Positions 8,685-17,649 are shown, numbered from the stretch's first letter. The stretch is 64,000 bases of DNA from Mycobacterium paraense (GCF_002101815.1 NZ_LQPM01000013.1:372001-436000), one strand, 5' to 3'. Numbers and translations: made by a program. Notes: generated by a model not told the origin, from the letters alone.

Positions 8685-9830
8685 TTAGATGTCGAGCGTG
8701 CAATCGCCCGAGGCGGCCGACACGCAGGTCTGAATCCGCGTCCCGGGATCGTGCTCGGCGCCGGTTCTCAGGTCGCGGACGTGGCCGTCCACGAGGCTGA
8801 CGACGCAGGACTGGCAGATGCCCATCCGGCACCCGAAAGGCATCTGCACACCGGCGCCTTCCCCGGCGTCCATCAACGAGGTCGCCGCGTCCGCCTCGAC
8901 CGTGCGTCCGCTGCGGGCGAAGGTGACCGCCCCGCCCGCCCCGGCGGGCGCCGCCTTGGACACCGCGAACCGTTCCAAGTGCAGCCGATCGCCGACGCCC
9001 GCCGCCGACCACACCTTCTGGGCCTGGGCGAGCATGCCCTCCGGCCCGCACGCCCACGTCTGACGTTCCTGCCAGTCCGGCACCTCGTGGTCCAGCGTAG
9101 CGAGGTCGAGCCGACCCTGCCTGCGGGTCTCGCGCACAGCCAGGCGATAGCCCGGCTGGTTGGCGGCCAGCGCCGCCAGCTCGGCGCGGAACATCACGTC
9201 GGCCTCGGTGGGCGCGGAATGCAGGTGCGTGATGTCACCAATCTGGTTGCGGCGCACCAAGGTTCGCAGCATCGACATCACCGGGGTGATCCCCGACCCG
9301 GCGGTCAGAAACAGGATCGACGGGGGCGCCGGATCGGGCAGGACGAAGTTGCCCTGCGGCGCGGCCAGCCGCACGATGGTTCCCGGCTCGACGCCGGCCA
9401 CCAGGTGGCTGGACAGGAACCCTTCGGGCATCGCCTTCACGGTGATCGTCACGGTGCGCGGCGCGCCGGAGGTTTCGGCCGGGCTCGACGTCAGCGAGTA
9501 GGACCGCCAGCGCCAGCGCCCGTCCACCAGCAGCCCGATGCCGATGTACTGGCCCGGCTGGTAATCGAAGCTGAACCCCCAGCCCGGTTTGATCACCAGG
9601 GTCGCCGAATCCTCGGTCTCCCGGCGCACCTCGAGGATGCGGCCCCGCAGTTCGCGCGCGGACCACAGCGGGTTGGCCAGGTGGAGGTAGTCGTCGGGCA
9701 GCAGCGGCGTGGTGATGCGCGCGGCCAGTTTGCGCAGCGCGTGCCAGCCGGGATGCCGGTCGGCGCCGGCGACTACCGGGCGCTTCGTGTCGACGACATT
9801 GGCGCTGACCGGTGCGTACCGTTTGCTCAT
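8685..9830 (-). CDS. Desaturase electron-transfer flavoprotein with 2Fe-2S domain (Rv3230c-like)
   Basis: The 381-residue protein has three parts. An FAD-binding barrel carries RSYSLTSSP. An NAD(P)-binding domain carries [11 protein letters not shown] and later CGPEGML. A C-terminal plant-type 2Fe-2S ferredoxin domain has a [10 protein letters not shown] cluster motif and a fourth Cys in QTCVSA. In M. tuberculosis the orthologue passes NADPH electrons to DesA3, and gene order here supports the same partnership. The start is ATG 9830. The 102-base upstream gap carries palindromes resembling those before desA3. Confidence 0.92.
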   Translation of the reverse strand: MSKRYAPVSANVVDTKRPVVAGADRHPGWHALRKLAARITTPLLPDDYLHLANPLWSARELRGRILEVRRETEDSATLVIKPGWGFSFDYQPGQYIGIGLLVDGRWRWRSYSLTSSPAETSGAPRTVTITVKAMPEGFLSSHLVAGVEPGTIVRLAAPQGNFVLPDPAPPSILFLTAGSGITPVMSMLRTLVRRNQIGDITHLHSAPTEADVMFRAELAALAANQPGYRLAVRETRRQGRLDLATLDHEVPDWQERQTWACGPEGMLAQAQKVWSAAGVGDRLHLERFAVSKAAPAGAGGAVTFARSGRTVEADAATSLMDAGEGAGVQMPFGCRMGICQSCVVSLVDGHVRDLRTGAEHDPGTRIQTCVSAASGDCTLDI

Positions 9831-9865
9831 ACAAAACTCCTGCTCACGACGCCCCTGACAAACCC

Positions 9866-9884
9866 TACGGTACCGTAACTTACG
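9866..9884. promoter_or_regulatory. Overlapping palindromes in the promoter region of the desaturase reductase gene
   Basis: TACGGTACCGTA (9866-9877) is a perfect 12-bp palindrome. It overlaps CGTAACTTACG (9874-9884), a perfect palindrome around a central C. They lie 36-54 bases upstream of the reductase start. The CGTAA and TACG words recur in the desA3 upstream palindrome, suggesting one regulator for both sites. Confidence 0.55.
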
Positions 9885-9932
9885 GTGGCGTATCCAGGGC
9901 CGCTGGCGGCGACTGCGTCACAGTCGACGGCT

Positions 9933-10472
9933 TCACAGCAGCTCGAGCAGGAACGGCAGCTCCTGGTTCGCGTACCAGGCGAGGTCGTGGTCCTGGGCGT
10001 CACCGACGACCAATTCGGCGTCCTCGTCGCCCAGATCGGCGGCGTCGATCACCTCGATCGCCTTGGTCACGTCCGGCTCCGCCTCGGCATTGTCGACGTA
10101 AGCCGCCACCACCTGATCGATCGTGACGGGGGCGCCCAGCCTGACGACGGCGTCGTCGAGGTCGGGGCGGTACTTGGCCCCGGACTCGCCCACCTCGACC
10201 TCGGCGGCCAGCACCGCGCGCCGCGGCGGCAGACCGGCCTGCCCTTCGGACCCCTCCGACGCGCGGTCCGCGTGGGATGCCAGCAGCCGCAGCGACGCCA
10301 GCGCCGCCTCGCGCAGCGCCACGTCGGCGAGCTCGTCGTCGTCGCCCTCCGCGTAGGCCTCGCGCAACGTCGGCGTGACCGCGAACGCGGTGCCGTTGAC
10401 CGGCCACAGCGAGCCGTCGGTGACCAGCTGCTGCAACATCGCGAGGGTGGCCGGTATGTAGACCTGGATCAT
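9933..10472 (-). CDS. Conserved hypothetical protein (Rv3231c-like)
   Basis: The 179-residue soluble acidic protein begins IQVYIPATLAMLQQLV and continues GSLWPVNGTAFAVTPTLREAYA. It is a conserved actinobacterial protein without assigned activity. ATG 10472 is chosen over GTG 10475 because it overlaps the ppk2 stop as TGATG, the usual coupling, and matches orthologue starts. Its tight link to ppk2 suggests co-expression but does not reveal function. No catalytic motif was recognised. Confidence 0.85.
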   Translation of the reverse strand: MIQVYIPATLAMLQQLVTDGSLWPVNGTAFAVTPTLREAYAEGDDDELADVALREAALASLRLLASHADRASEGSEGQAGLPPRRAVLAAEVEVGESGAKYRPDLDDAVVRLGAPVTIDQVVAAYVDNAEAEPDVTKAIEVIDAADLGDEDAELVVGDAQDHDLAWYANQELPFLLELL

Positions 10473-11338
10473 CACGTTCCGATCAGGGTGGCCGCGTAGT
10501 CGTCGACGTACCTCGACAGCTCACGCGGCGGGCGCTGGTAGGTCCCGCTCACCACCGGATGTTTGGGCAGTTTCACCTTGGGCCGCTCCACGTCGTGATA
10601 CTCGATCGTGGACAGCAGGTGGGCCATCATGTTCAACCGCGCATGCTTCTTGATGTCGGATTCCACGACGTACCAAGGGCTTACCGGGGTGTCGGTGTGA
10701 ACCATCATCTCGTCCTTGGCGCGCGAATAGTCCTCCCACCGGTACAGCGATTCCATGTCCATCGGGCTGAGTTTCCATTGGCGGACAGGGTCGTTCAGCC
10801 GCGCCCGGAACCGGCGCAGCTGCTCGGCCTCGGACACGGAGAACCAGTACTTGCGCAACAGGATCCCGTCGTCGATGAGCATCTGCTCGAAGATCGGCGT
10901 CTGCCGCAGGAACAACACATACTCCTGCGCCGTGCAGAACCCCATCACCCGTTCCACGCCGGCCCGGTTGTACCACGACCGATCGAAGAGCACGATCTCG
11001 CCCTTGGCGGGAAGGTGGGCGATGTAGCGCTGGTAGTACCACTGGCCGCGTTCGCGATCGCTCGGCGCGGGCAACGCCACGATGCGGGCGACCCGCGGAT
11101 TGAGGTATTCGGTGATCCGTTTGATCGTTCCGCCCTTGCCCGCCCCGTCGCGGCCCTCGAAGATGACCACCAGACGCCCGCCGGTATACCGCAGCCATTC
11201 TTGCAGCTTCACGAATTCCGTTTGCAGTCTGAACAATTCGTCTTCGTAGACGGCATTGGAGAGTTTATGCGCGTGCGGCGCGGGCGAGTTTTCTTCGCTC
11301 GCCTTGCCCGACGCGCCGTCATTTGTCGCGGTGCTCAC
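10472..11338 (-). CDS. ppk2: Polyphosphate kinase 2
   Basis: The 288-residue protein is a PPK2-family nucleotide phosphorylase that uses polyphosphate to phosphorylate GDP or ADP. Walker A is EGRDGAGKGG (residues 61-70), and Walker B lies in LFDRSWYNR. The lid residues RERGQWYYQRY and the long helical C-terminus (KDEMMVHTDTPVSPWYVVES) are conserved. The start is GTG 11338; its first residues STATNDGAS match the remembered M. tuberculosis protein. It overlaps the next gene by one base. Activity direction in vivo is inferred from family knowledge. Confidence 0.93.
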   Translation of the reverse strand: MSTATNDGASGKASEENSPAPHAHKLSNAVYEDELFRLQTEFVKLQEWLRYTGGRLVVIFEGRDGAGKGGTIKRITEYLNPRVARIVALPAPSDRERGQWYYQRYIAHLPAKGEIVLFDRSWYNRAGVERVMGFCTAQEYVLFLRQTPIFEQMLIDDGILLRKYWFSVSEAEQLRRFRARLNDPVRQWKLSPMDMESLYRWEDYSRAKDEMMVHTDTPVSPWYVVESDIKKHARLNMMAHLLSTIEYHDVERPKVKLPKHPVVSGTYQRPPRELSRYVDDYAATLIGT

Positions 11339-11382
11339 AATAACGAATCATAGATCCGGCCAGCGATTTTCACCCCTGCTAA

Positions 11383-12801
11383 CTAGCGGGAAGCTTCCAG
11401 AAGTTCGTCGAGGGATTGCTTCAACAGGCCGGGCAGCAGATCGACATCGCTCATCGCATCGCGGTCGGCGTTGATTCCGAAATACAGCATGCCGTTGTAG
11501 GACGTCACACTGATCGCCAGGGCCTGATTTTGCAGCAGCGGCGGCACGGCGTAGGTCTCCAGCAGTTTCGTGCCGGCGATGTACATCTGCGACTGGGCGC
11601 CCGGCGCATTGGTGATCAGCAGGTTGAACGTGAGCTTGGAAAAGCTCGGGAAGTTGGTGGCGACCCGGATCCCCATGGCGTGCAGGGTGGGCGGCGCGAA
11701 GCCCGAGAGGGTGACGATGGTGCGCGCGTCCACCAGGCTGGCCGAGTTCGCGTTCGATTCGGTGGCGTGGGCGATCTGCGACAGCCGCACCACGGGATTC
11801 GCCTCCCCCACCGGCAGATCGACGAGAAAGGGCGTGACCTGACTGATCGTTTGGCCGGGCCCCGTCGAGTCGAGGTGGTCGTCGGCATACACGGAGAGCG
11901 GCGCCATCGCGCGGATGGTCGCCGTGGGTGACACCGCCATGCCGCGCGACAGCATCCAGTTGCCCAGCGCGCCGGCGATGACGGCGAGCACCACGTCGTT
12001 GATGTCGCAGTCGTAGCGCGCGCGGACGACGCGGTAGTCCTCGAGGCTGCCCCGAGCGACCGTGAACCGGCGATTCCGCGAGACGGTCGCGTTGAGGGGG
12101 CTGCTGGGTGGGTTGCCCCGCGCCACCGCGCGGGCGATGTCGGCGACGCGGCGGCCGGCGTCGAGCAGCTCGCCGTAGTTCGTCACCAGACCGGCCACCG
12201 CCGAGCTGACGGCCTGCAGCTGCGTGCTCGGCCCGGCGAGCCAGTCGCCGATGGCGCCCAGGACCAAGCGGGTGTTGCCGGGGTCGCGTTCCGGTATCCA
12301 GATGTCTTCGGGAAAGGGCGGGGGCCGTCGCGTCCGGTCGGCGATGACGTGGCCGATTTCCAGCGCGCTCATGCCGTTGATCAGGGCCTGGTGGGACTTG
12401 GTGTAGAGCGCGACCCGGTTTTTCGCCAGGCCCTCGACCAGGTACATCTCCCACAGCGGCCGCGACTTGTCCAGCGGCCGGGCGGCCAGCCGTCCGACCA
12501 GCTCGTGCAGCTGCTCGTCGCTGCCCGGCGACGGCAGCGCCGAGCGCCGCACGTGGTAGGTGATGTCGAAGTCGTTGTCGTCGAGCCACACCGGACGGGC
12601 CCCGGCGACACCCACCTCCCGAACCTTCTGCCGGTAGCGCGGTATCTGGGGCAGGCGCTGCTCCACGGTGGCCAACAGCGTCTCGTAGCTCAACCCGGCC
12701 CGGGGGCGCTGCAGGATGGACAGCGATCCCACGTACATCGGGGTGGCCGTGTTCTCCAGCCGGTAAAAGGATGCGTCCGCCGGGGACAACCGGGCCACCA
12801 T
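11383..12801 (-). CDS. tgs3: Wax ester synthase / diacylglycerol acyltransferase family protein, full length
   Basis: The 472-residue WS/DGAT protein belongs to the family that esterifies acyl-CoA to diacylglycerol or alcohols for storage lipid. The N-terminal half has LSPADASFYRLEN and PLWEMYLVEGL, and the C-terminal WES domain has YNGMLYFGINADRDA. The catalytic motif, normally HHxxxDG, reads SHQALING (about residues 134-141). The first His and the Asp are replaced, so acyltransferase activity may be weak or altered. In M. tuberculosis H37Rv the locus is annotated as two genes (Rv3234c and Rv3233c); here it is intact. It is a neighbour of ppk2 and the desaturase pair. Confidence 0.88.
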   Translation of the reverse strand: MVARLSPADASFYRLENTATPMYVGSLSILQRPRAGLSYETLLATVEQRLPQIPRYRQKVREVGVAGARPVWLDDNDFDITYHVRRSALPSPGSDEQLHELVGRLAARPLDKSRPLWEMYLVEGLAKNRVALYTKSHQALINGMSALEIGHVIADRTRRPPPFPEDIWIPERDPGNTRLVLGAIGDWLAGPSTQLQAVSSAVAGLVTNYGELLDAGRRVADIARAVARGNPPSSPLNATVSRNRRFTVARGSLEDYRVVRARYDCDINDVVLAVIAGALGNWMLSRGMAVSPTATIRAMAPLSVYADDHLDSTGPGQTISQVTPFLVDLPVGEANPVVRLSQIAHATESNANSASLVDARTIVTLSGFAPPTLHAMGIRVATNFPSFSKLTFNLLITNAPGAQSQMYIAGTKLLETYAVPPLLQNQALAISVTSYNGMLYFGINADRDAMSDVDLLPGLLKQSLDELLEASR

Positions 12802-12975
12802 TACGGCCCTGTCCTACTTGTCAATTCGTCCTCGGTTCGCTGGGTGAACGGGTGTACCCGCCCACGGTAATCGTCCGGCCCGCCGGAAGCTCGGCGCGGG
12901 TGCTCGTTGGCCGGATCGGCGCGAAAACGCGCCGGCGCGACCTGTGCCATGATGACCACTGACCAACGTGTCTGC

Positions 12976-13019
12976 CACTCTCCAGCAGGCGCTCGTGCGA
13001 CCTTTCGGCTTGGAGAGTG
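12976..13019 (+). promoter_or_regulatory. Inverted repeat that can sequester a ribosome-binding site
   Basis: CACTCTCCA (12976-12984) is perfectly complementary to TGGAGAGTG (13011-13019), with a 26-base loop. The right arm contains the GGAGAG ribosome site of the TTG-started gene at 13024. Pairing would hide it, so a translation-controlling leader is possible. Confidence 0.5.
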
Positions 13020-13023
13020 CCCG

Positions 13024-13518
13024 TTGACCGTTTTCGCCGTGACCCCCGTCGTGGACTACGAGCCGCCGCGCCGGGACGTGCCCCAGTGCCGGCCGTCATC
13101 CCACGCACCGCCGCGCCGCCGTGCGGCCGCGCCCCGCCGGGCGTGCACCGGACCGGCGGCGCCGATCGCACCCGTCGCGTCCGCGCCGATGCGCCAGGCG
13201 GCCGCCTTCGCCGACGCCGCCCTGCGCCGGGTGCTCGAAGTCATCGACCGCCGCCGCCCCGCCGCCCAGCTGCGGCCCATGCTGGCGCCCGGCCTGGTGG
13301 ACTCCGTCCTGTCGATCGGCCGCGGGCGCGGCGGCGCGGCGGTGCTGCGCCGGACCCGGCTGCAGCCCGCCGGGCACCGCAGCTTGGAGTCCGCGGCGGA
13401 GGTGTTCGGGACCTACAGCCGCGGGCAGAGGATCCACGCCATCGCCTGCCGGGTGGAGCAGCTGCCCACCGGCGCCGGCAGCGCCCGATGGCTGGTGGTG
13501 GCGCTGCACATCGGCTAG
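13024..13518 (+). CDS. Rv3235-like Ala/Arg/Pro-rich protein
   Basis: The protein has 164 residues from TTG 13024, chosen because GGAGAG lies 6 bases upstream. Earlier in-frame starts exist (from 12907) but lack a ribosome site. The N-terminal 50 residues are Pro/Arg-rich and probably disordered. The C-terminal 110 residues form a compact domain (AAAFADAALRRVLEVIDRR, then HAIACRVEQLPTG...WLVVALHIG) typical of a small conserved actinobacterial family. I recall this family as DUF6459, with no assigned function. Its last codons and stop lie in a 13-bp triplicate repeat shared with the convergent antiporter gene. Confidence 0.75.
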   Translation: MTVFAVTPVVDYEPPRRDVPQCRPSSHAPPRRRAAAPRRACTGPAAPIAPVASAPMRQAAAFADAALRRVLEVIDRRRPAAQLRPMLAPGLVDSVLSIGRGRGGAAVLRRTRLQPAGHRSLESAAEVFGTYSRGQRIHAIACRVEQLPTGAGSARWLVVALHIG

Positions 13519-13545
13519 GCACATCGGCTAGGCACATCGGCTAGG
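13507..13545. repeat. 13-bp sequence in three tandem copies at convergent gene ends
   Basis: CACATCGGCTAGG occurs three times without gaps (13507-13519, 13520-13532, 13533-13545). The first copy encodes His-Ile-Gly and the TAG stop of the Rv3235-like gene. The third contains the reverse-strand TAG stop of the antiporter gene. Confidence 0.93.
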
Positions 13546-14680
13546 CCGGGCGCGGGCCTCCCGCGTAGCGGGCCAGCACCGGGCCCGCGATCGCCATGAC
13601 GAACACGTACGACGTCGCCAGCGCCGCGACCCCGGGGATCGAGGTGCCGACCAACCCGATGATGATCAACGAAAACTCGCCCCTGGCGATCAGAGCGGCG
13701 CCCGCGCGCAGCTGACCGCGCCGGGCCACCCCGTCGCGCCGGGCGGCGAGCATCCCGGTGGCCACCTTCGTCGCGGCGGTGACGACGGCCAGCGCCAGCG
13801 CCACCGGCAGCATCGGAAGCAGCTCGTGCGGGTCGACCGAGAGGCCGATCGCCAGGAAGAAGATGGCGGCGAACAGGTCGCGCAGCGGGCCCAGCACCTG
13901 ACGCGCCCGGTCCGCCGTCGCACCGGTCAACGTCAGTCCCACCAGGAACGCGCCGACGGCGGCCGAGGCGTGCAGGACCTCCGCCACCGCCGCCACCATC
14001 AGCGTGATCCCCAGGACCCGCAGCAGCAGTTGCTCGGAATCGGGGTGCTCGACCAGCCGCCCGAAGTGGTGGCCCCAGCGGTAGGACGCGGCGAACGCGA
14101 CCAGCAGCGCGCCGACGGCGGCCGCCATCCCCGCGACGGCGTGCAGCCAGCCGCCGCCCGAGGCCAGGACCGCGAACAGCGGCAGGTAGGCCGCCATCGC
14201 GAAGTCCTCGAGCACCAGCACCGACAGCACGGCCGGCGTTTCCCGGTTGCCCAGCCGGCCCAGGTCCTGCACCAGGCGCGCGATGACGCCCGACGAGGAG
14301 ATGTAGGTGACCCCGGCCAGGGCCAGGATGGCCACCCCGTCCAGACCCAACAGCCAGCCGGCCACCGCGCCGGGGGTCGCGTTGAGGACGAGGTCGACAC
14401 CGGCCGACGGCAGGTGGTGGCGCAGGCTGGCGGCGAATTCGGTCGCCGAGAATTCCAGGCCGAGGGTCAGCAGCAGCAGGACGATGCCGATCGGCGCCGC
14501 CGTCTCGATGAACTCGCCCGCCGCGGCGACCGGCAGCAGCCCGCCCTTGCCCAGCGAGAGGCCCGCCAGCAGGTACACCGGTATCGGGGACAACGCGAAA
14601 CGCCTTGCGGCGGCGCCCAATACGGCCAACGTGGCCAGGAGGGCGCCGAGTTGGAACAGCAGCGCCCCCGAAACCTGCAT
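13541..14680 (-). CDS. Cation/proton antiporter, CPA2 (KefB/KhtU) family
   Basis: The 379-residue protein has about ten to twelve membrane segments and no C-terminal RCK domain. Typical elements include PVYLLAGLSLGKGG, LLLTLGLEFS, TYISSSGVIARLVQDLG and AAVGAFLVGLTLTGA. It should exchange K+ or Na+ for H+ across the plasma membrane. The missing regulatory domain is supplied by the preceding gene, as in Bacillus KhtT-KhtU. ATG 14680 was chosen: AAGGG lies about 9 bases upstream, and the start falls 4 bases past the upstream stop. H37Rv calls the orthologue Rv3236c. Confidence 0.9.
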   Translation of the reverse strand: MQVSGALLFQLGALLATLAVLGAAARRFALSPIPVYLLAGLSLGKGGLLPVAAAGEFIETAAPIGIVLLLLTLGLEFSATEFAASLRHHLPSAGVDLVLNATPGAVAGWLLGLDGVAILALAGVTYISSSGVIARLVQDLGRLGNRETPAVLSVLVLEDFAMAAYLPLFAVLASGGGWLHAVAGMAAAVGALLVAFAASYRWGHHFGRLVEHPDSEQLLLRVLGITLMVAAVAEVLHASAAVGAFLVGLTLTGATADRARQVLGPLRDLFAAIFFLAIGLSVDPHELLPMLPVALALAVVTAATKVATGMLAARRDGVARRGQLRAGAALIARGEFSLIIIGLVGTSIPGVAALATSYVFVMAIAGPVLARYAGGPRPA

Positions 14681-14684
14681 CGGC

Positions 14685-15176
14685 TCAGCCCTTATCGATG
14701 ATCTGCTCGACACCGGCGATGCCGTCTTCGGTGCCGATCACGATCAGAACGTCTCGCGCGTGCAGCATTTCGGCCGGGCCGGGCGAGGCGAGCACTTCCT
14801 CGTCGCGCACGATCGCGACGATCGACGCGCCGGTGCGGGTGCGGGCCCGGGTGTCGCCGAGCGGGTGGCCCACGAAGGGGCTGCCGGCGACGATGTGAAC
14901 CTGGCCCGTCTCGAGCCCGGTCACCTCCCGGGAAAGCTCGGTGAACCGCTCGGCGATGCGCGGGGCGCCCAGGATCTGGGCCACCGCCTCGGCCTCGTCG
15001 TCGGTCAGGTGGAAGACCGGCCGGGCCTGGTCGGGATCCTCCGGCCCGTACAGGACGACGTCGAAGTCGCCGCCGCGGCGTGCGACGATCCCGATGCGCT
15101 CACCGTTGTGGCTGGTGAATTCATAGCGGAGACCGACGCCCGGCAGCAACACCTCCTTGACATCCATACCGTCCAT
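14685..15176 (-). CDS. RCK_C (TrkA-C) regulatory subunit for the adjacent antiporter (Rv3237c-like)
   Basis: The 163-residue protein has an N-terminal small domain (VKEVLLPGVGLRYEFTSHNGERIGIVARR) and a C-terminal RCK_C ligand-binding domain (residues about 85-155, with TRARTRTGASIVAIVRDEEVL and HARDVLIVIGTEDGI). This domain structure matches KhtT, the cytosolic subunit that gates KhtU. Four bases separate it from the antiporter gene, supporting a two-subunit transporter. The start may be ATG 15176 or ATG 15167; neither has a strong ribosome site. Confidence 0.87.
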   Translation of the reverse strand: MDGMDVKEVLLPGVGLRYEFTSHNGERIGIVARRGGDFDVVLYGPEDPDQARPVFHLTDDEAEAVAQILGAPRIAERFTELSREVTGLETGQVHIVAGSPFVGHPLGDTRARTRTGASIVAIVRDEEVLASPGPAEMLHARDVLIVIGTEDGIAGVEQIIDKG

Positions 15177-15256
15177 GCTTACCAGGCGGCCGGCGCGAGT
15201 GTGTCAGGTCGTCGCGCTGCCGGCCGGTGCCGCCGAGCACCGGCCGTCCTCGAGGG

Positions 15257-16021
15257 TCAGTGCTGGCCCACCGCCTCAGCCGATTTCCGTTGCGGCAGGC
15301 GCGTTTTCGGCACCAGCATCGGCACATTGCGCTGATAATCGCGGTACTGATCGCCGAGCGCCGCGACCAGACTGCGTTCCTCGATCTGCAGCGCGATCAG
15401 GATGTAGGCCGTGATGGCGATCGAGAAGAGCAGGTGCCCGGCCGTCATCGTGGGTGCCGCCCAGAACGCGATCAGAAATCCCAGCATCAGCGGATGGCGC
15501 ACCAGGCGGTAGAACAGGTGGGTGCGGAAACCGAGCTCGGTGTAGGGCTTTCCGCGCCACGCCAGAAAGACGTGCCGCAACCCGAACAGGTCGAAGTGGT
15601 TGATCATGAAGGTCGCCGCGAACGCGATCGCCCACCCCAGCCAGAACAAGGCCCATATCGCCACCCGCCCCACCGGCTGCCGGACATCCCAGATGACGGC
15701 CGGCATGTCTCGCCATTGCCAGTAGAGCAGCACCAGCACGGCGCTGGACAGCACCACGTAGGTGCTGCGCTCTATCGACGGCGGCACGACCCGTGTCCAC
15801 CACGCCTTGAACGACTTCCGCGCCATGACGCTGTGCTGGACGCCGAACGCCCCGACCAACAACACGTTGACGAGCACCGCCTGCCAAATGGGCGCGGGGA
15901 GCCCGTGATCGACGGTCCGTGGGACCAGCAAGTTGCCCACGAAACCGACGAGATACAAGAAGGCGGCGACGAACAGCAGGTACGCGGCCGCGCCGTAACC
16001 AATGATCAAGTAGCGCTTCAT
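15257..16021 (-). CDS. mddA: Methanethiol S-methyltransferase-like membrane protein (MddA/NnrU family; Rv3238c-like)
   Basis: The 254-residue protein has five to six membrane segments, with conserved motifs FGVQHSVMARKSFK, QPVGRVAIWALFWLGW, FRTHLFYRLVRHPLMLGF and IEERSLVAALGDQYRDYQ. The RHP and EER residues are shared with isoprenylcysteine-type methyltransferases. MddA converts methanethiol to dimethyl sulphide using SAM, and to my knowledge the M. tuberculosis orthologue was reported active. ATG 16021 (MKRYLIIGYG) matches orthologue starts; longer in-frame starts have no support. It lies 68 bases downstream of the HD-GYP gene. Substrate is inferred from homology only. Confidence 0.8.
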   Translation of the reverse strand: MKRYLIIGYGAAAYLLFVAAFLYLVGFVGNLLVPRTVDHGLPAPIWQAVLVNVLLVGAFGVQHSVMARKSFKAWWTRVVPPSIERSTYVVLSSAVLVLLYWQWRDMPAVIWDVRQPVGRVAIWALFWLGWAIAFAATFMINHFDLFGLRHVFLAWRGKPYTELGFRTHLFYRLVRHPLMLGFLIAFWAAPTMTAGHLLFSIAITAYILIALQIEERSLVAALGDQYRDYQRNVPMLVPKTRLPQRKSAEAVGQH

Positions 16022-16089
16022 GACCCAAGTGTCGACCGCGTGGGTGGGCCGGCACATGAGTCGTTTGCCTCATCTTTCGCCCGGGGCCC

Positions 16090-17649
16090 CTAGTTATTTT
16101 TGACTAGCCCGTGCCGAAGCGCGTACATGCTGGCGCCGATGCGATTGGACACGCCGATTTTGGCGTAGGTGCGTTCCACGTGGTTGCGGGCGGTCTTTTC
16201 GCTGATCACCAGCGACGCCGCGATCTCCCTGTTGGAGGCGCCACGGGCGACCAGGCACAGCACCTCGATCTCGCGCGGGGTCAGTCCGCCGGGCCGCAGC
16301 TTCGGCCGCTCGGCCGGCTGGCCCGCGGCGTGCAGCACCGCCTCGACCGCGACGGGATCGAGCTCGCCGGCGCTCACCCGCTCGCGCAGCCGCCGCGCCG
16401 CGCCCCCGGCCCCGAGCTCGTCGCGGTATGGCCTTGGCTCGCAAGCGGATTGGTAGTCGACGGCGGCGGCCAAAATTCGGTCCGGCAGGCCCAACCCGGG
16501 CCCGGCGAGGCCCCGGGGGTATCCCGACCCGTCCAGGCATTCGTGGTGATTGCCGGCGACTTCCGCCAGCCGCGCCAAGCTACGGACCTGGTTGAGGATT
16601 CGCACGGTGAGGTAGGGATGCAGCCGGACCCGCTCGAACTCGGCCGCCGTCAGCGCTGCCTGCTTGGACCAGACTCGGTTCGACACACCGATGCGGCCCA
16701 AGTCGTGAACGTGACCGGCCCGCCGCGCGAGTGCCGCGTCGTCGGCGTCGACACCGGCGGCCCGGGCGGCGTCACCGGCGAGCCGCGCCACCGCGCGGGA
16801 GTGCCCGAGCGTGAAGGGGCACTTGAGGTCCACGAAGTCGCCCAACGCGACCAGGAGCGCGTCCAGCGCCGGCTCATCGAGCCGCTGATCGCGGTCGGGC
16901 GCCTCGCGCAACGCCGCCGCCCAGGCGTCGCCGGCCGGCGGGCCGGCCAGGATCTCCTCCGCGTGCCGGGTAAAAGCGTCGACCACCTGCGGGTCGAACT
17001 GGCCGCCGCGGCGGCTGTGGGCCATGGCCACCGCGCCGTCGGCGCCGTACGCGCGGTGGTGGACCTCGACCATGTCCGCGAGCTGGGCCACCCGCATCTG
17101 TACCGGGATCTCGTCCCCCCGCGCGCCGGACGGCAGCCCGCCGCCGTCGTAGCGCTCGAAGGCGAACGCGAGCGAGGCCTGCACGTCGGGGCCGAGGCCG
17201 ATGCGGTCGGCCAGCAGCGCCGCGGAGGTGCAATGCGAGTGGATCAACCGGGACAGCTGGCCGCGCGCGTTGACGAACAGCGTCGCCATCATCGTCAGTC
17301 GCTGGGCGAGGGGCTGACCGCGCCCGACGTTGCCGGCGAGGAACCTCAGGTACGGCAGCCCCGACCAGTCGACGAGGTAGGAGTCGTGGCGCACGGCGAT
17401 GTCGTCGCCGAACCACCGCGCGTATTCGTGCGAGTCGGCGTGACAGCCGATCCACATGATCAACGTCGTGTAATAGACGCAATCGCGTTGCGCCGTGGAC
17501 AGTCCCAGCCGATCGGCCAGCCGGGTCGCGATCATCGCGGACCGGAGCATGTGCTCGGCGGGCTGCCCCAGGCCGAGGTCGATCGCCACCGACAGCGCCG
17601 CGAGCAGCTCCGCCCGGGTCGGCGGTTCGGGCTCCGACATGGGCCTCAT
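16090..17649 (-). CDS. HD-GYP-like protein with C-terminal LuxR helix-turn-helix
   Basis: The 519-residue protein joins three modules. Residues about 10-210 are a degenerate HD domain with GCHADSHE and ERYDGGGLPSG. Residues about 270-410 are a second HD-GYP-like domain, with GHSRAVARLA, HVHDLGRIG and GNHHECLDGSGYPRG. Residues about 450-515 are a LuxR/GerE HTH with LTPREIEVLCLVARGASNREIA and ISEKTARNHVERTYAKIG. This looks like a cyclic-di-nucleotide or similar phosphodiesterase or sensor coupled directly to DNA binding. It occupies the place of the Rv3239c transporter in M. tuberculosis. ATG 17649 was chosen, with ATG 17640 possible. Target genes are unknown. Confidence 0.85.
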   Translation of the reverse strand: MRPMSEPEPPTRAELLAALSVAIDLGLGQPAEHMLRSAMIATRLADRLGLSTAQRDCVYYTTLIMWIGCHADSHEYARWFGDDIAVRHDSYLVDWSGLPYLRFLAGNVGRGQPLAQRLTMMATLFVNARGQLSRLIHSHCTSAALLADRIGLGPDVQASLAFAFERYDGGGLPSGARGDEIPVQMRVAQLADMVEVHHRAYGADGAVAMAHSRRGGQFDPQVVDAFTRHAEEILAGPPAGDAWAAALREAPDRDQRLDEPALDALLVALGDFVDLKCPFTLGHSRAVARLAGDAARAAGVDADDAALARRAGHVHDLGRIGVSNRVWSKQAALTAAEFERVRLHPYLTVRILNQVRSLARLAEVAGNHHECLDGSGYPRGLAGPGLGLPDRILAAAVDYQSACEPRPYRDELGAGGAARRLRERVSAGELDPVAVEAVLHAAGQPAERPKLRPGGLTPREIEVLCLVARGASNREIAASLVISEKTARNHVERTYAKIGVSNRIGASMYALRHGLVKNN

